Virus record (IMG/VR): IMGVR_UViG_3300010885_056201
Coordinates: 1 to 30,970 of that record
Reading direction: 5' to 3' (one strand)
DNA: 30,970 nucleotides
Source: a virus
Made by a program: the position numbers and the translations under genes. The notes under the pieces are model-generated. The model searched no databases. It was not told the DNA's origin and worked only from the letters and a program-made list of their open reading frames with translations. Shown piece after piece: positions 1 to 7,355 of the stretch (its first letter is position 1; each line of letters opens with the position of its first letter).

Positions 1-1684
1 CATTTGCAGTTCCACCCCAGTATGGGCTCTCCTTCTGATCAGTCTTGCCAGTGACATCCATCCACTTCTTAAACCAGTGGTGGTAGACGGTGTACTCCTG
101 CCACTTGTCACCCATCTGGTCGACGAAGTCGGGCACGGTCTTCGTATCACCCTGCGTGATCTTGCGGCGACGCTTGTAGGAGAGCAGGAAGGCGGGCTCG
201 ATGCCGCTCGTGGTCTGTGTAAGACAGGAGATGGAACCTACGGGTGCTGTTGTAGTGAGAGCGATGTTGCGGCGACCTGTTGTCTCCCACATTTCGTAGT
301 AGGGCCCATTGCAAGCACTTATCACATTCTTGAGATATGTGTGATTCTTCTCCTTCTGGTAATCCCAGACAGGGAATGCACCACGCTCCTTAGCCATGAT
401 GAGAGATGATCGATGAGCACCGACGGCGAGAGCCTTGTAGATCTCCTCAGTCACCTCGATCGAGCACTTATTACCGTACTGGATGTTCAGAGCTGCCAGC
501 GTGTCACCCAGGCCGGTTACGCCGAGTCCAGTCCTGCGGCCGTTGAGACCTGCAGAACGAATCTTGTTCCAAAGATCGCGTTCAACGCACTTTACATGCT
601 CAGGCTGTGGGTCTCGCTCGATCTTCTCCAGAATGCGGTCGACGCACTCGATCTCAAGATCGACAAGGTCGTCCATAAGCCGCTGTGCCTTCATGACCAC
701 TGTGTTGAAACGGACAAAATCGAAGGTGGGATTCGAACCAAACGGGTCATTGACGAATGTGGTCAGATTAACGACCATTAGACGACAGGAGTCGTATGGG
801 CTAAGTGGAATCTCTCCGCATGGATTAGTGGAGATCGTCTTGTAACCAACGTCACGATAGCAGTCAACGATGCCCTGATTCACTACAGTGTCCCAGAAGA
901 GAGCACCTGGTTCAGCAGATGCCCATGCTGCGTCGATAAACTTGTCCCAAACTGCCTTCGCATTGATCACCTTCGTGATCTGTGCTTCATCCACAGTGTT
1001 CTCGACAGGCCATCGAAGCGTAAAGTCGGAACCGCTCTCGACTGCACGCATGAACTCGTCAGTGAAGCGGATCGAGATATTAGCACCAGTGACCTTCTTC
1101 AGGTCACGCTTGATGTCGATGAAGGTCTCAATCTCAGGATGACGGCAGTCAATCGTGAGCATGAGTGCTCCTCTGCGTCCGCCCTGGGCTACCTCGCGGC
1201 AGGAGTTGGAGAAGCGCTCCATGAACACACCAATGCCGTCGGTCGTTCGTGCTGCGTTGGACGTGGGCTGTCCCTTGGGTCGAATCGTAGAAATGTCAAA
1301 TCCGACGCCTCCGCGACGCTTCATGATCTGGACTTGCTCTTGATCAGTGAAGAGGATACCAGCATAGCTGTCGTGTGGCTGGTCAACAACGAAGCAGTTT
1401 GACAGACTCTGGTGTTGATAGTGGTTGCCAATACCTGACAGTGGTGATCCTTGCGGGACTACCTGTTTAAAACCGTCAAGAAGATCGAAGATCTCCTCTT
1501 CAGACATTGGGTTAGGATACTTTGCCTCGATGCGGGCAAACTCCTTAGCTAGACGTCGGAACGTCTCAGTGGGAAGTTGCTCAATCCTATTCCCGCTATT
1601 ATCACGCAAAGCATACTTGTTGAAGACGTCAGCAGCGAGGTCGTCACCCCTGAAATAATCTGCAACACTCTGATTTAAAGACAT
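1..1684 (-). CDS. nrdJ: Class II (adenosylcobalamin-dependent) ribonucleotide reductase, 3' end missing
   Basis: Reduces ribonucleotides to deoxyribonucleotides for phage DNA synthesis. I translated 561 codons in one open frame from the ATG at 1684; the frame is still open at the left edge, so the C-terminal part, including any terminal redox cysteines, lies outside. The start follows an AAGGAG-like ribosome-binding site. Visible motifs are SNCFV (Cys97, expected redox-active), NPCGEIPL (Asn287, Cys289, Glu291: radical-site Asn/Cys/Glu), GLGVTGLGD and TAPVGSIS. The NPCGE form, a single long chain and no visible R2 partner fit the B12-dependent NrdJ class rather than NrdA of T4. It is the last visible gene of the replication module, 31 bases after the helicase. 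Plus-strand frames in this stretch are antisense shadows. Family assignment is firm; B12 dependence is inferred from the motifs. Confidence 0.93.
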   Translation of the reverse strand, partial: MSLNQSVADYFRGDDLAADVFNKYALRDNSGNRIEQLPTETFRRLAKEFARIEAKYPNPMSEEEIFDLLDGFKQVVPQGSPLSGIGNHYQHQSLSNCFVVDQPHDSYAGILFTDQEQVQIMKRRGGVGFDISTIRPKGQPTSNAARTTDGIGVFMERFSNSCREVAQGGRRGALMLTIDCRHPEIETFIDIKRDLKKVTGANISIRFTDEFMRAVESGSDFTLRWPVENTVDEAQITKVINAKAVWDKFIDAAWASAEPGALFWDTVVNQGIVDCYRDVGYKTISTNPCGEIPLSPYDSCRLMVVNLTTFVNDPFGSNPTFDFVRFNTVVMKAQRLMDDLVDLEIECVDRILEKIERDPQPEHVKCVERDLWNKIRSAGLNGRRTGLGVTGLGDTLAALNIQYGNKCSIEVTEEIYKALAVGAHRSSLIMAKERGAFPVWDYQKEKNHTYLKNVISACNGPYYEMWETTGRRNIALTTTAPVGSISCLTQTTSGIEPAFLLSYKRRRKITQGDTKTVPDFVDQMGDKWQEYTVYHHWFKKWMDVTGKTDQKESPYWGGTAN

Positions 1685-1715
1685 TCCTGACTCCTTTCTT
1701 TACAATACATGTCGA

Positions 1716-3083
1716 TCACTTACCGTTAATCTCTTCCCACTTCTCTTTGAGAAGCTTCTTCATACTAGAACCGTCAGCTTTGACAACGTCGTCAACAGAC
1801 ATCTCATTTGTGTCCATGAGTTCGAATTTAGACATTGACGTGTCAATCCGCATTGGATAGAGCATTCCATCACGTCCGGCACGATTCTTAGCGACGAAGA
1901 TTCGACCCGCACCAGTTGCCTTTTCATTTGGCTTTCGAGAGATTGAAAGCACAACGTCAGCAACCATTGCTTTACCGTATGCCTCAGACATGTTCTCAAG
2001 ACCTACGACTTCTGAGTTTGATGCTTCGCGATTAGCTTGTGATGCTGTCCAGATTGGAACGTTGAGATCCATGGACAGATTTCGAAGCTCCTCATAGACG
2101 AGCTTTAGTTCGTGTCGAAGTGAATCAAACTTACGTGATGACTTCATAATGTCAGCGTAGTCAATAACGATCACGCTGGGGACGAAAGACTTAAGTAGAA
2201 GTTTCTCAATATGATTTCTGAGTGTCTGAACAGAAGCTGTGCCCGTCGGGTATTCTTTAATGATTAGACGACCAAGCGAGCAGTTCTTGTAGAACTCAAT
2301 GACTTCTTCTTTTCTGTCTATGACATCACTGCTTGGAATACTGCAGAGATTAGAGTCATAACGTAGACCAACAGCAGTCTCAGATAACTCAAAGGTATAG
2401 TGAACAACATTTTTGCCCGCACGTAAAGCCTCGGCGCCCATTTGGACGAGGAAGTGTGACTTACCGACACCTGTTGGTGCAATGACTACACCGAGCTCAC
2501 CACGTCCGAGACCACCGTTGAGTACATCCTGCGCATCAATCTGCGGTAGACCAGTTGGGCACGTGAGTCGACGTGTCCTGATGAATCGTGCTTCTGAGTC
2601 TTCGAAGAAGTCATGTCCGATTGCAGCAGGTGTACCTGCAGACAACGCGTTCTTCATTAAGTCCATGACTGAGTCGAGGTTGTCTGTCGCAATCATTTCG
2701 ACAGCTTTCTCCAGCGCCTCCTTCATCGCCTGCTTCTTGCAGAAGTCAAGTGTCTTATCCTTGACGTACTGCACATCACCCATATCTGGGTTAACACGGA
2801 TACGCTGCAAGAACTCAACGATCTGGTCACGAAGGACGACGTCCTTGCCCTCCTTCAGGTCGTCACGAATGATCGTGACAAGGAGACTTAGCGTTGGAAA
2901 GTCCTTGTACTTCTGGTAGTAGTCAAAGTACCGCTGGGTAAGAAACTGCAGGTACTTTAACTCAAAGAAGGTGGGTGACATGATCTCTATCATCTGTGTC
3001 GCCCATGATCGGTCAGTCAGCAGGCCCTGGAAGATTTTCTCCTGGAACTGCTTACCGTACTGTTTAAAGTGCGGATCGTGCAT
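1716..3083 (-). CDS. Replicative DNA helicase, DnaB/T4 gp41-like
   Basis: Hexameric 5'-3' helicase expected to unwind DNA at the phage replication fork. The 455-residue length is close to T4 gp41 (475). Residues 1-150 look like the helical N-terminal domain. The RecA-type motor follows: Walker A APTGVGKS at 202-209, HYTFELSE (228-235; DnaB motif 1a), Walker B VIVIDYADIM at 304-313, TASQANR at 346-352 and the arginine-rich NRAGRDG at 400-406. The ATG at 3083 has an AGGATAA ribosome-binding site that overlaps the exonuclease stop, so translation is probably coupled. No primase gene is visible in the window; the gp61 equivalent must be elsewhere or absent. Assignment is secure at the family level. 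Confidence 0.93.
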   Translation of the reverse strand: MHDPHFKQYGKQFQEKIFQGLLTDRSWATQMIEIMSPTFFELKYLQFLTQRYFDYYQKYKDFPTLSLLVTIIRDDLKEGKDVVLRDQIVEFLQRIRVNPDMGDVQYVKDKTLDFCKKQAMKEALEKAVEMIATDNLDSVMDLMKNALSAGTPAAIGHDFFEDSEARFIRTRRLTCPTGLPQIDAQDVLNGGLGRGELGVVIAPTGVGKSHFLVQMGAEALRAGKNVVHYTFELSETAVGLRYDSNLCSIPSSDVIDRKEEVIEFYKNCSLGRLIIKEYPTGTASVQTLRNHIEKLLLKSFVPSVIVIDYADIMKSSRKFDSLRHELKLVYEELRNLSMDLNVPIWTASQANREASNSEVVGLENMSEAYGKAMVADVVLSISRKPNEKATGAGRIFVAKNRAGRDGMLYPMRIDTSMSKFELMDTNEMSVDDVVKADGSSMKKLLKEKWEEINGK

Positions 3084-3084
3084 T

Positions 3085-4056
3085 TTATCCTGTCTGGATG
3101 TGTGAGAGGGCTAGGAAGAATTGGTCGACGTTGAACGTTTGGATCCCCTCATGTATGAGGGCCCTTATGAACTCAATCTTATTACGTGTAGGCTTAAAAG
3201 TATCACAGATCCCGTTGATCCTCTCAATTTGGTAAGCAGCTAAGTTTGCTGTATCAAGATGAACAAGCGAGAAGTTCCTGTTGATAAGGATCTCGTTGTC
3301 TGCAATATTCCTGTACGCTTGAACTTTAGACCCACCTTCGACTTTGGATCGCGCCTCACTCAGAACTTGCTCGACTGTCGCCGCTGCAGGATGTGTAAGA
3401 GATGGAAATCTCTTTGCCAGCGTCTTAAAGCCAACGCCATCAACACCTGGAATATTGTCCGAGTCATCACCGCAGATTGCTTTGGCGACTGAGAAATTAA
3501 CAGGGTGCACGCCAAATCTCTCAATGACGTCTTGTTCTTGAACCAGCTTCTTCCAGGTAGGTGAGTAGATGATTGACCCTTCTGAGATGAGCTGATAATA
3601 ATCTTTGTCTGCTGACAGAATGACCTTCAGCGCATCCTTAAAGTGATAACGTGACATGTAGCCAATGACATCGTCTGCTTCACAATCGGGCACATAGATT
3701 TGACATATTGGCGTCATCTTTAGAAGACGCACAAGTGTTTTAATCTGATAGTCTCTGCCAGAGACAGTATCAGGTATGTCATTCTCATAGAAGCGATTCA
3801 ATCTTTCGGGCCGACGGTGGCTCTTGTAGTCTTTGTAGATGGAGCGTCGTCGTGGCGACCCACCACCTTCCCAGACAACATAGATCGGATTTGGTTTAAA
3901 GCGCTCCACGATTCTCTTTAGATCAAGGAGAAAACCAACAATTCCGCCGACATGTTGACCATCATTACCCATTGCTGGGTGGGCGATGAAGTGTCGCAAG
4001 TACAGCCCCATCGCATCCACCAGCAATACGGTTTGTGATCTATTTAGATCACTCAT
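3085..4056 (-). CDS. rnh: 5'-3' exonuclease / flap endonuclease (T4 RNase H-like)
   Basis: FEN-family nuclease expected to remove RNA primers and flaps during lagging-strand synthesis. In the 323-residue form, acidic metal-binding clusters are visible: D14 in LLVDAMG, CEADDVIGY (E126, D128, D129), SADKDYY (D150, D152) and GDDSDNIPG (196-204), followed by the helix-hairpin-helix GVDGVGFKTLAKRF. The usual VFDG motif reads VWEGG. I chose the ATG at 4056, which overlaps the recombinase stop as ATGAGTGA and has GAGGAAA just upstream. An in-frame ATG at 4092 would add 12 residues (MTPTLLQTTTRK) without clear family similarity and with a poorer ribosome-binding site. It sits between the recombinase and helicase genes, as part of one replication operon. 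Confidence 0.9.
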   Translation of the reverse strand: MSDLNRSQTVLLVDAMGLYLRHFIAHPAMGNDGQHVGGIVGFLLDLKRIVERFKPNPIYVVWEGGGSPRRRSIYKDYKSHRRPERLNRFYENDIPDTVSGRDYQIKTLVRLLKMTPICQIYVPDCEADDVIGYMSRYHFKDALKVILSADKDYYQLISEGSIIYSPTWKKLVQEQDVIERFGVHPVNFSVAKAICGDDSDNIPGVDGVGFKTLAKRFPSLTHPAAATVEQVLSEARSKVEGGSKVQAYRNIADNEILINRNFSLVHLDTANLAAYQIERINGICDTFKPTRNKIEFIRALIHEGIQTFNVDQFFLALSHIQTG

Positions 4057-5203
4057 TTTCCTCGTCGTCGTCTGCAACAAGGTCGGCGTCATCTCTTGTT
4101 CTCACCATGACTGCGTCAATTAGATCCTCAAGATAAGGCTTGTACTGGGGATCTTTGAGCATGTCACCAAAGTCTGACTTGTGAAACTTCTTCTCGATGA
4201 GTGTTGTTCCACTAACAGTATTAGTTACAGTGAAAACTTTCCACGCTGTTGTTCCAGATACGCAGATAATATTGTCACCAATCTGGCGCTCACCGGCATC
4301 ACGTAGGACATCAAAGATCTCTTCATGCTCAACGATGCCCTTACCAAAGTGAATCTGGAAATTAGCAGTTCTGAACGGCGGTGAGACCTTATTCTTGATC
4401 GTCTTTGCTGAGACATTAATGCCGATGACATCGTCATTCTTATTTTTGATCTGCTGACCTGCGCCCAACTTAAGTCGCACTGATGCGTGGAATGGGATTG
4501 CCATTCCACCTGGAACTGTTGTTGGATCGCCGTGAAGAACACCGATCTTAGTACGAATCTGATTTAGGCAGATCATCAGCACAGACTGGTCACCGATCAC
4601 GCCCGTGATCTTACGCATGCCCTTAGAGATTGCTCTGGCCTGGAGACCGATTGTCTCTTTATCGTAATCACCAAGGAGCTCTGCTTTGGGCGATGATGCT
4701 GCAACAGAATCCCAAATAATAGTAATTGGGACATCTTTCTGCATGGCCTTCGCCTTCAGAATTGTCTTTTCTGCTGTGTCAAAGACGTCTTCTGTGCAAT
4801 GTGTGTCAACATACACAAATCGTCTTGTTACATCAACGCCCAAAGCCTGTAGATTTTCTACAGATGTAGCATTCTCAGTGTCAATGTAGACAGCAATACC
4901 ACCCATTTGCTGGGTTGAACGTGCAATCTGCGTTGCGATGTGAGATTTGCCAATCGATGGTGGCCCAAAGATCTCAATAATTCGACCAACAGGCAGACCG
5001 CCACTTTTACGATTAGAAATGATGTAGTCAAGAAGTGTAGAGCCTGTTGACACCCAGCTTTTAACATGCGTGGGTGACTCATCTTCGGCTAGATTATATG
5101 CAATCCTTGAACCGTTTTCTTTGTTAAGAGACGAAATAAGCTCAGCAGTAAAATCACCACCGAGGTCGTCGGCACCTTTCTTTTCTTTAGGAACTCTTGC
5201 CAT
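4049..5203 (-). CDS. uvsX: RecA/UvsX-type recombinase
   Basis: ATP-dependent strand-exchange protein expected to drive recombination-dependent replication and repair. The 384 residues contain Walker A GPPSIGKS (80-87), YIDTEN with the catalytic Glu110, Walker B TIIWDSVAA (161-169, Asp165), LNQIRTKIGV (213-222) and PGGMAIPFHASVRLKL (231-246). The last two match bacterial RecA closely, so this protein seems nearer to RecA than to divergent T4 UvsX. The C-terminus is acidic (DDDEENE), as in RecA. The ATG at 5203 has a good AGGAGAAAAC ribosome-binding site. The stop overlaps the exonuclease start. A stem-loop lies just upstream, between it and the SSB gene. Confidence 0.94.
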   Translation of the reverse strand: MARVPKEKKGADDLGGDFTAELISSLNKENGSRIAYNLAEDESPTHVKSWVSTGSTLLDYIISNRKSGGLPVGRIIEIFGPPSIGKSHIATQIARSTQQMGGIAVYIDTENATSVENLQALGVDVTRRFVYVDTHCTEDVFDTAEKTILKAKAMQKDVPITIIWDSVAASSPKAELLGDYDKETIGLQARAISKGMRKITGVIGDQSVLMICLNQIRTKIGVLHGDPTTVPGGMAIPFHASVRLKLGAGQQIKNKNDDVIGINVSAKTIKNKVSPPFRTANFQIHFGKGIVEHEEIFDVLRDAGERQIGDNIICVSGTTAWKVFTVTNTVSGTTLIEKKFHKSDFGDMLKDPQYKPYLEDLIDAVMVRTRDDADLVADDDEENE

Positions 5204-5226
5204 GTTTTCTCCTGTGAATACTATAA

Positions 5227-5259
5227 CAGGACGTGAGCTAGATTACAACTCACGTCCTG
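5227..5259 (-). terminator. Perfect 11-bp stem-loop between SSB and recombinase genes
   Basis: CAGGACGTGAG (5227-5237) and CTCACGTCCTG (5249-5259) form a perfect 11-bp stem with an 11-base loop. Read on the minus strand it follows the SSB stop and is followed by TTATAG, a poor uridine tract. It may be a leaky terminator or an mRNA 3'-end stabiliser that keeps SSB transcript levels above those of the downstream recombinase. Confidence 0.6.
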
Positions 5260-5278
5260 CTCAGTTAACTTAGTTAAG

Positions 5279-6106
5279 TCAGTCGCCCATCAGATCTTCG
5301 AAGGCGTCATCGATAGAGGAGTAGTTGCCTCCTGCCTTCTTGTCTGCCTTGGGTGCTGTATTCTGGACAGCAGAAGTCTTCTGGTTTGTAGTAGGGGTGT
5401 CATCATCGGTAGACGCCGGTCCGCCTCGAGTGGTTCCGTCCCCGTCCTGCATGCCACCGTTGATCCAGTCGTTGACGATCTTTGTGAGCTCATCATTGGA
5501 CTTAAGCTCAAACATTGCGCTCACGTCTGGAATGTTGGATAGCCACTGCTTGGCAGTTCCTACGTTGGTGGTGAGATTTGACGACTTGCCGCGTGGCATG
5601 ACCTCAGTCTCAGAGTACTTCTTACCAGGTGGCTTGAAGCACTTCACCTTCACATCGCGACCACTCTCGGGATCGGTGATGTCACCGTAGTCCTCATCGA
5701 GCATGATACCGAGGAGCGACTGGTAGACCTGCTTGCCGAACGCCCAGATCTGCACGCCCTTCTCTTCTTCGCCACGGACGACAACAGGAGCGTAGCAGCG
5801 CATCTTCGGGTAGAGCTTCTTGGCGAGCTCGTAGGACTCCTTGGTGCCCTCATCACGAAGCTTGTTGATCAGGTCCTGGATGGGGTCTGCCTTGCCAAAC
5901 TGGTAAGGTGCGAGAAGACCGGGATTGTTACCGATGTTGTAGTAGAACCAGAGCTCCTTGAAGGGCTGGCCCTCATTGTTTGGGAACGAGAGAAGGCGGA
6001 CAGTGTACTCCTCACCCTCCTTGGGCTTCCAGGAGGCGTTGCTCTTCTTGTTGTTACCAGACAGATTGTCGAGACGCTTACGCAGTGCGTCGAAGTTGAT
6101 ACCCAT
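5279..6106 (-). CDS. gp32: Single-stranded DNA-binding protein, T4 gp32-like
   Basis: Coats single-stranded DNA at the replication fork and during recombination. The 275-residue length is close to gp32 (301). The order fits gp32: a basic N-terminal segment (LRKRLDNLSG, residues 9-18) for cooperativity, an OB-fold core rich in aromatic and basic residues (about 25-200, e.g. TVRLLSFPNN, LWFYYNIG), a low-complexity linker (about 215-260) and an acidic, aromatic tail SIDDAFEDLMGD that would bind partner proteins. The T4 zinc-binding His/Cys cluster is not present; only two isolated cysteines are seen (in MRCYAP and KCFKPP). The ATG at 6106 follows AGGACATCACAAC. Adjacent recombinase, exonuclease and helicase genes are its expected partners. 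Confident for family. Confidence 0.88.
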   Translation of the reverse strand: MGINFDALRKRLDNLSGNNKKSNASWKPKEGEEYTVRLLSFPNNEGQPFKELWFYYNIGNNPGLLAPYQFGKADPIQDLINKLRDEGTKESYELAKKLYPKMRCYAPVVVRGEEEKGVQIWAFGKQVYQSLLGIMLDEDYGDITDPESGRDVKVKCFKPPGKKYSETEVMPRGKSSNLTTNVGTAKQWLSNIPDVSAMFELKSNDELTKIVNDWINGGMQDGDGTTRGGPASTDDDTPTTNQKTSAVQNTAPKADKKAGGNYSSIDDAFEDLMGD

Positions 6107-6217
6107 GTTGTGATGTCCTAACGTTTAATGGTTAATGCTTAACTTCTAAAAGAAAGAGATTTCTTTTTCGTAGAAGGGAAGCGAAGGTATCTTACGAACC
6201 AGCGCTTCATTTTATAA
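6107..6217 (-). promoter_or_regulatory. Leader upstream of the SSB gene with AT-rich hairpin
   Basis: This 111-base gap separates the unknown 181-residue gene from the SSB gene. It holds a perfect 8-bp hairpin, AAAAGAAA (6148-6155) with TTTCTTTT (6160-6167), and a TATAAAAT box (minus strand, about 6209-6216) that only loosely resembles the T4 late promoter TATAAATA. T4 gp32 represses its own mRNA by binding a structured, A/T-rich leader, so this leader could play that role. That link is inference; no pseudoknot was demonstrated. Confidence 0.3.
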
Positions 6218-6763
6218 TTATGGCCTACTTTTTGCTGTTTTCAGTGGGTCCTGCAAATATTTTGCGCCGTAGGGCTTAGCCATTCTGTCATAGAACTTGC
6301 GGCGGCTTTGTGCAGGTCCACCCGGGCCGTGGAGCGGTTCGACGTATCCTGCTATCGCACCGACCCCTGATATCTCTTCGAGGTCAGCCTCAAGCTCCTC
6401 GTGCTTATCGAGGTCTACTTCGTCTGTGATCATCTCGCTAAGCGGGCGCTGGAAGTACTGTTTCTTTTTCAACTTAAACCACCTTGGAAGCTTCCGTGGT
6501 CCTGCAAGCTTGCTGGTGTTGATGCTGTCGATGTTAAACCCATCCAGACCATCTTCCTGCGGATCTGGAACAGTGCTTCCCATCGAAAGTGAAAAGGTGG
6601 TATCAGCACTTGTGCTCATACCACCTTGTGAGGGACGCCCTGGTATATATGGCCTGGCTATTCTCTGCGCGAAGTCGTCCCCGCCTCCGATAGCACCAGC
6701 GACGGGGATACCCGTTGTGCGACCGGAATACCAACCTGATTTGGGCTCTTGCGTCTTACTCAC
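6218..6763 (-). CDS. Phage protein of unknown function (181 aa)
   Basis: I do not recognise this protein. The first half is Gly/Pro/Ser-rich and probably disordered (GAIGGGDDFAQRIARPYIPG, residues 23-42). The middle has a basic patch, PRWFKLKKKQYFQRP, followed by an acidic stretch HEELEADLEEISG; the C-terminus is Gly/Pro-rich and basic. No signal peptide or membrane segment is seen. It begins with GTG at 6763, with AGGAGA about 10 bases upstream inside the end of the HD gene, whose stop is only 4 bases away, so it is translated as part of that operon. Its position between the HD hydrolase and SSB suggests an early or replication-associated role, but late structural proteins also have such composition. 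The frame is long, co-oriented and tightly spaced, which supports it as real. Confidence 0.75.
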   Translation of the reverse strand: MSKTQEPKSGWYSGRTTGIPVAGAIGGGDDFAQRIARPYIPGRPSQGGMSTSADTTFSLSMGSTVPDPQEDGLDGFNIDSINTSKLAGPRKLPRWFKLKKKQYFQRPLSEMITDEVDLDKHEELEADLEEISGVGAIAGYVEPLHGPGGPAQSRRKFYDRMAKPYGAKYLQDPLKTAKSRP

Positions 6764-6767
6764 ACTA

Positions 6768-7355
6768 TTAACTATCTCCTACCTTTTCCTTCTGCGAGAT
6801 TATCCGAACTGCTGTCTGTGTAAGCATCGTGAGCGGTGTCTCACCACCGTTGTAGAACTTATTCTCGTCAAGCGAGGGACCCTGGGCTGATGCAATAGCG
6901 ATCCACTCGTCTGTTGTCAGAGTCACTCCTGCTGCTTGCAGCAGTGATAATGAGCGGTGACTGTGCGGCATCTTAGGCAGAGCAGGATTATAGACGTAGA
7001 GGATGCCTGCCTTGTCGCGGTGCCAGTCTGACGTCTGTGGGAGGTAGTAGTCAGTTGTCATGTCACCTACCCGCCCAATGTCATGGAACAACCCAGCAAT
7101 CAACATACTCTCAGGATCTACACCGAATGTTGGTGCGCTCTCCAGCGCTCGCATTATCTTGACGACATTGAGGCTGTGCTCGATGAGACCACCGGGCTTT
7201 GCCGTTGTCTTCTCACGTCGGTCGTGCCCAGGACAGACGACAAGACGCTCTCCGAGGTCATCAACCAGCTTAAGAAGCGCATCTGATCTACTGCCACACT
7301 TCTGTGTCAGTTTACGGAAGATATTGTAGTTATTTTCGAGGTTGTCGGTGCTCAT
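6768..7355 (-). CDS. HD-domain metal-dependent phosphohydrolase
   Basis: HD-domain proteins bind divalent metals and hydrolyse phosphoesters, often nucleotides. In these 195 residues the metal ligands are visible as His60 in GLIEHSLNVV, the His91-Asp92 pair in LFHDIGRVGD, and a third cluster MPHSHRSLSLL (His131, His133). The family's usual order, H then HD then later H/D, is kept. The ATG at 7355 overlaps the polymerase stop by 4 bases (ATGA), so the two are probably translationally coupled. Together with the RNR in the same module it may tune nucleotide pools, for example as a 5'-nucleotidase or (d)NTPase; the true substrate cannot be told from sequence. A role in degrading alarmones or cyclic nucleotides is an alternative. 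Confidence 0.82.
   Translation of the reverse strand: MSTDNLENNYNIFRKLTQKCGSRSDALLKLVDDLGERLVVCPGHDRREKTTAKPGGLIEHSLNVVKIMRALESAPTFGVDPESMLIAGLFHDIGRVGDMTTDYYLPQTSDWHRDKAGILYVYNPALPKMPHSHRSLSLLQAAGVTLTTDEWIAIASAQGPSLDENKFYNGGETPLTMLTQTAVRIISQKEKVGDS

Noticed and set aside
77-1658. Several plus-strand open frames over the left end
   Set aside because: They are antisense to one uninterrupted minus-strand RNR frame with clear catalytic motifs.
2413-2919. 168-codon plus-strand frame
   Set aside because: Lies wholly opposite the helicase gene, with Ser/Arg/Pro-rich shadow composition and no ribosome-binding context.
6139-6210. 23-residue minus-strand mini-ORF (MKRWFVRYLRFPSTKKKSLS…) in the SSB leader
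   Set aside because: No ribosome-binding site, and its 3' half is the AT-rich hairpin; a leader peptide cannot be excluded but is not supported.
6769-6776. Fourth copy of GATAGTTA
   Set aside because: It is the last codons and stop of the HD gene (Asp-Ser-stop), so it is probably coincidence.
6297-6890. 197-codon plus-strand frame with hydrophobic segments
   Set aside because: Antisense across two well-packed minus-strand genes; nothing else in the window is on the plus strand.
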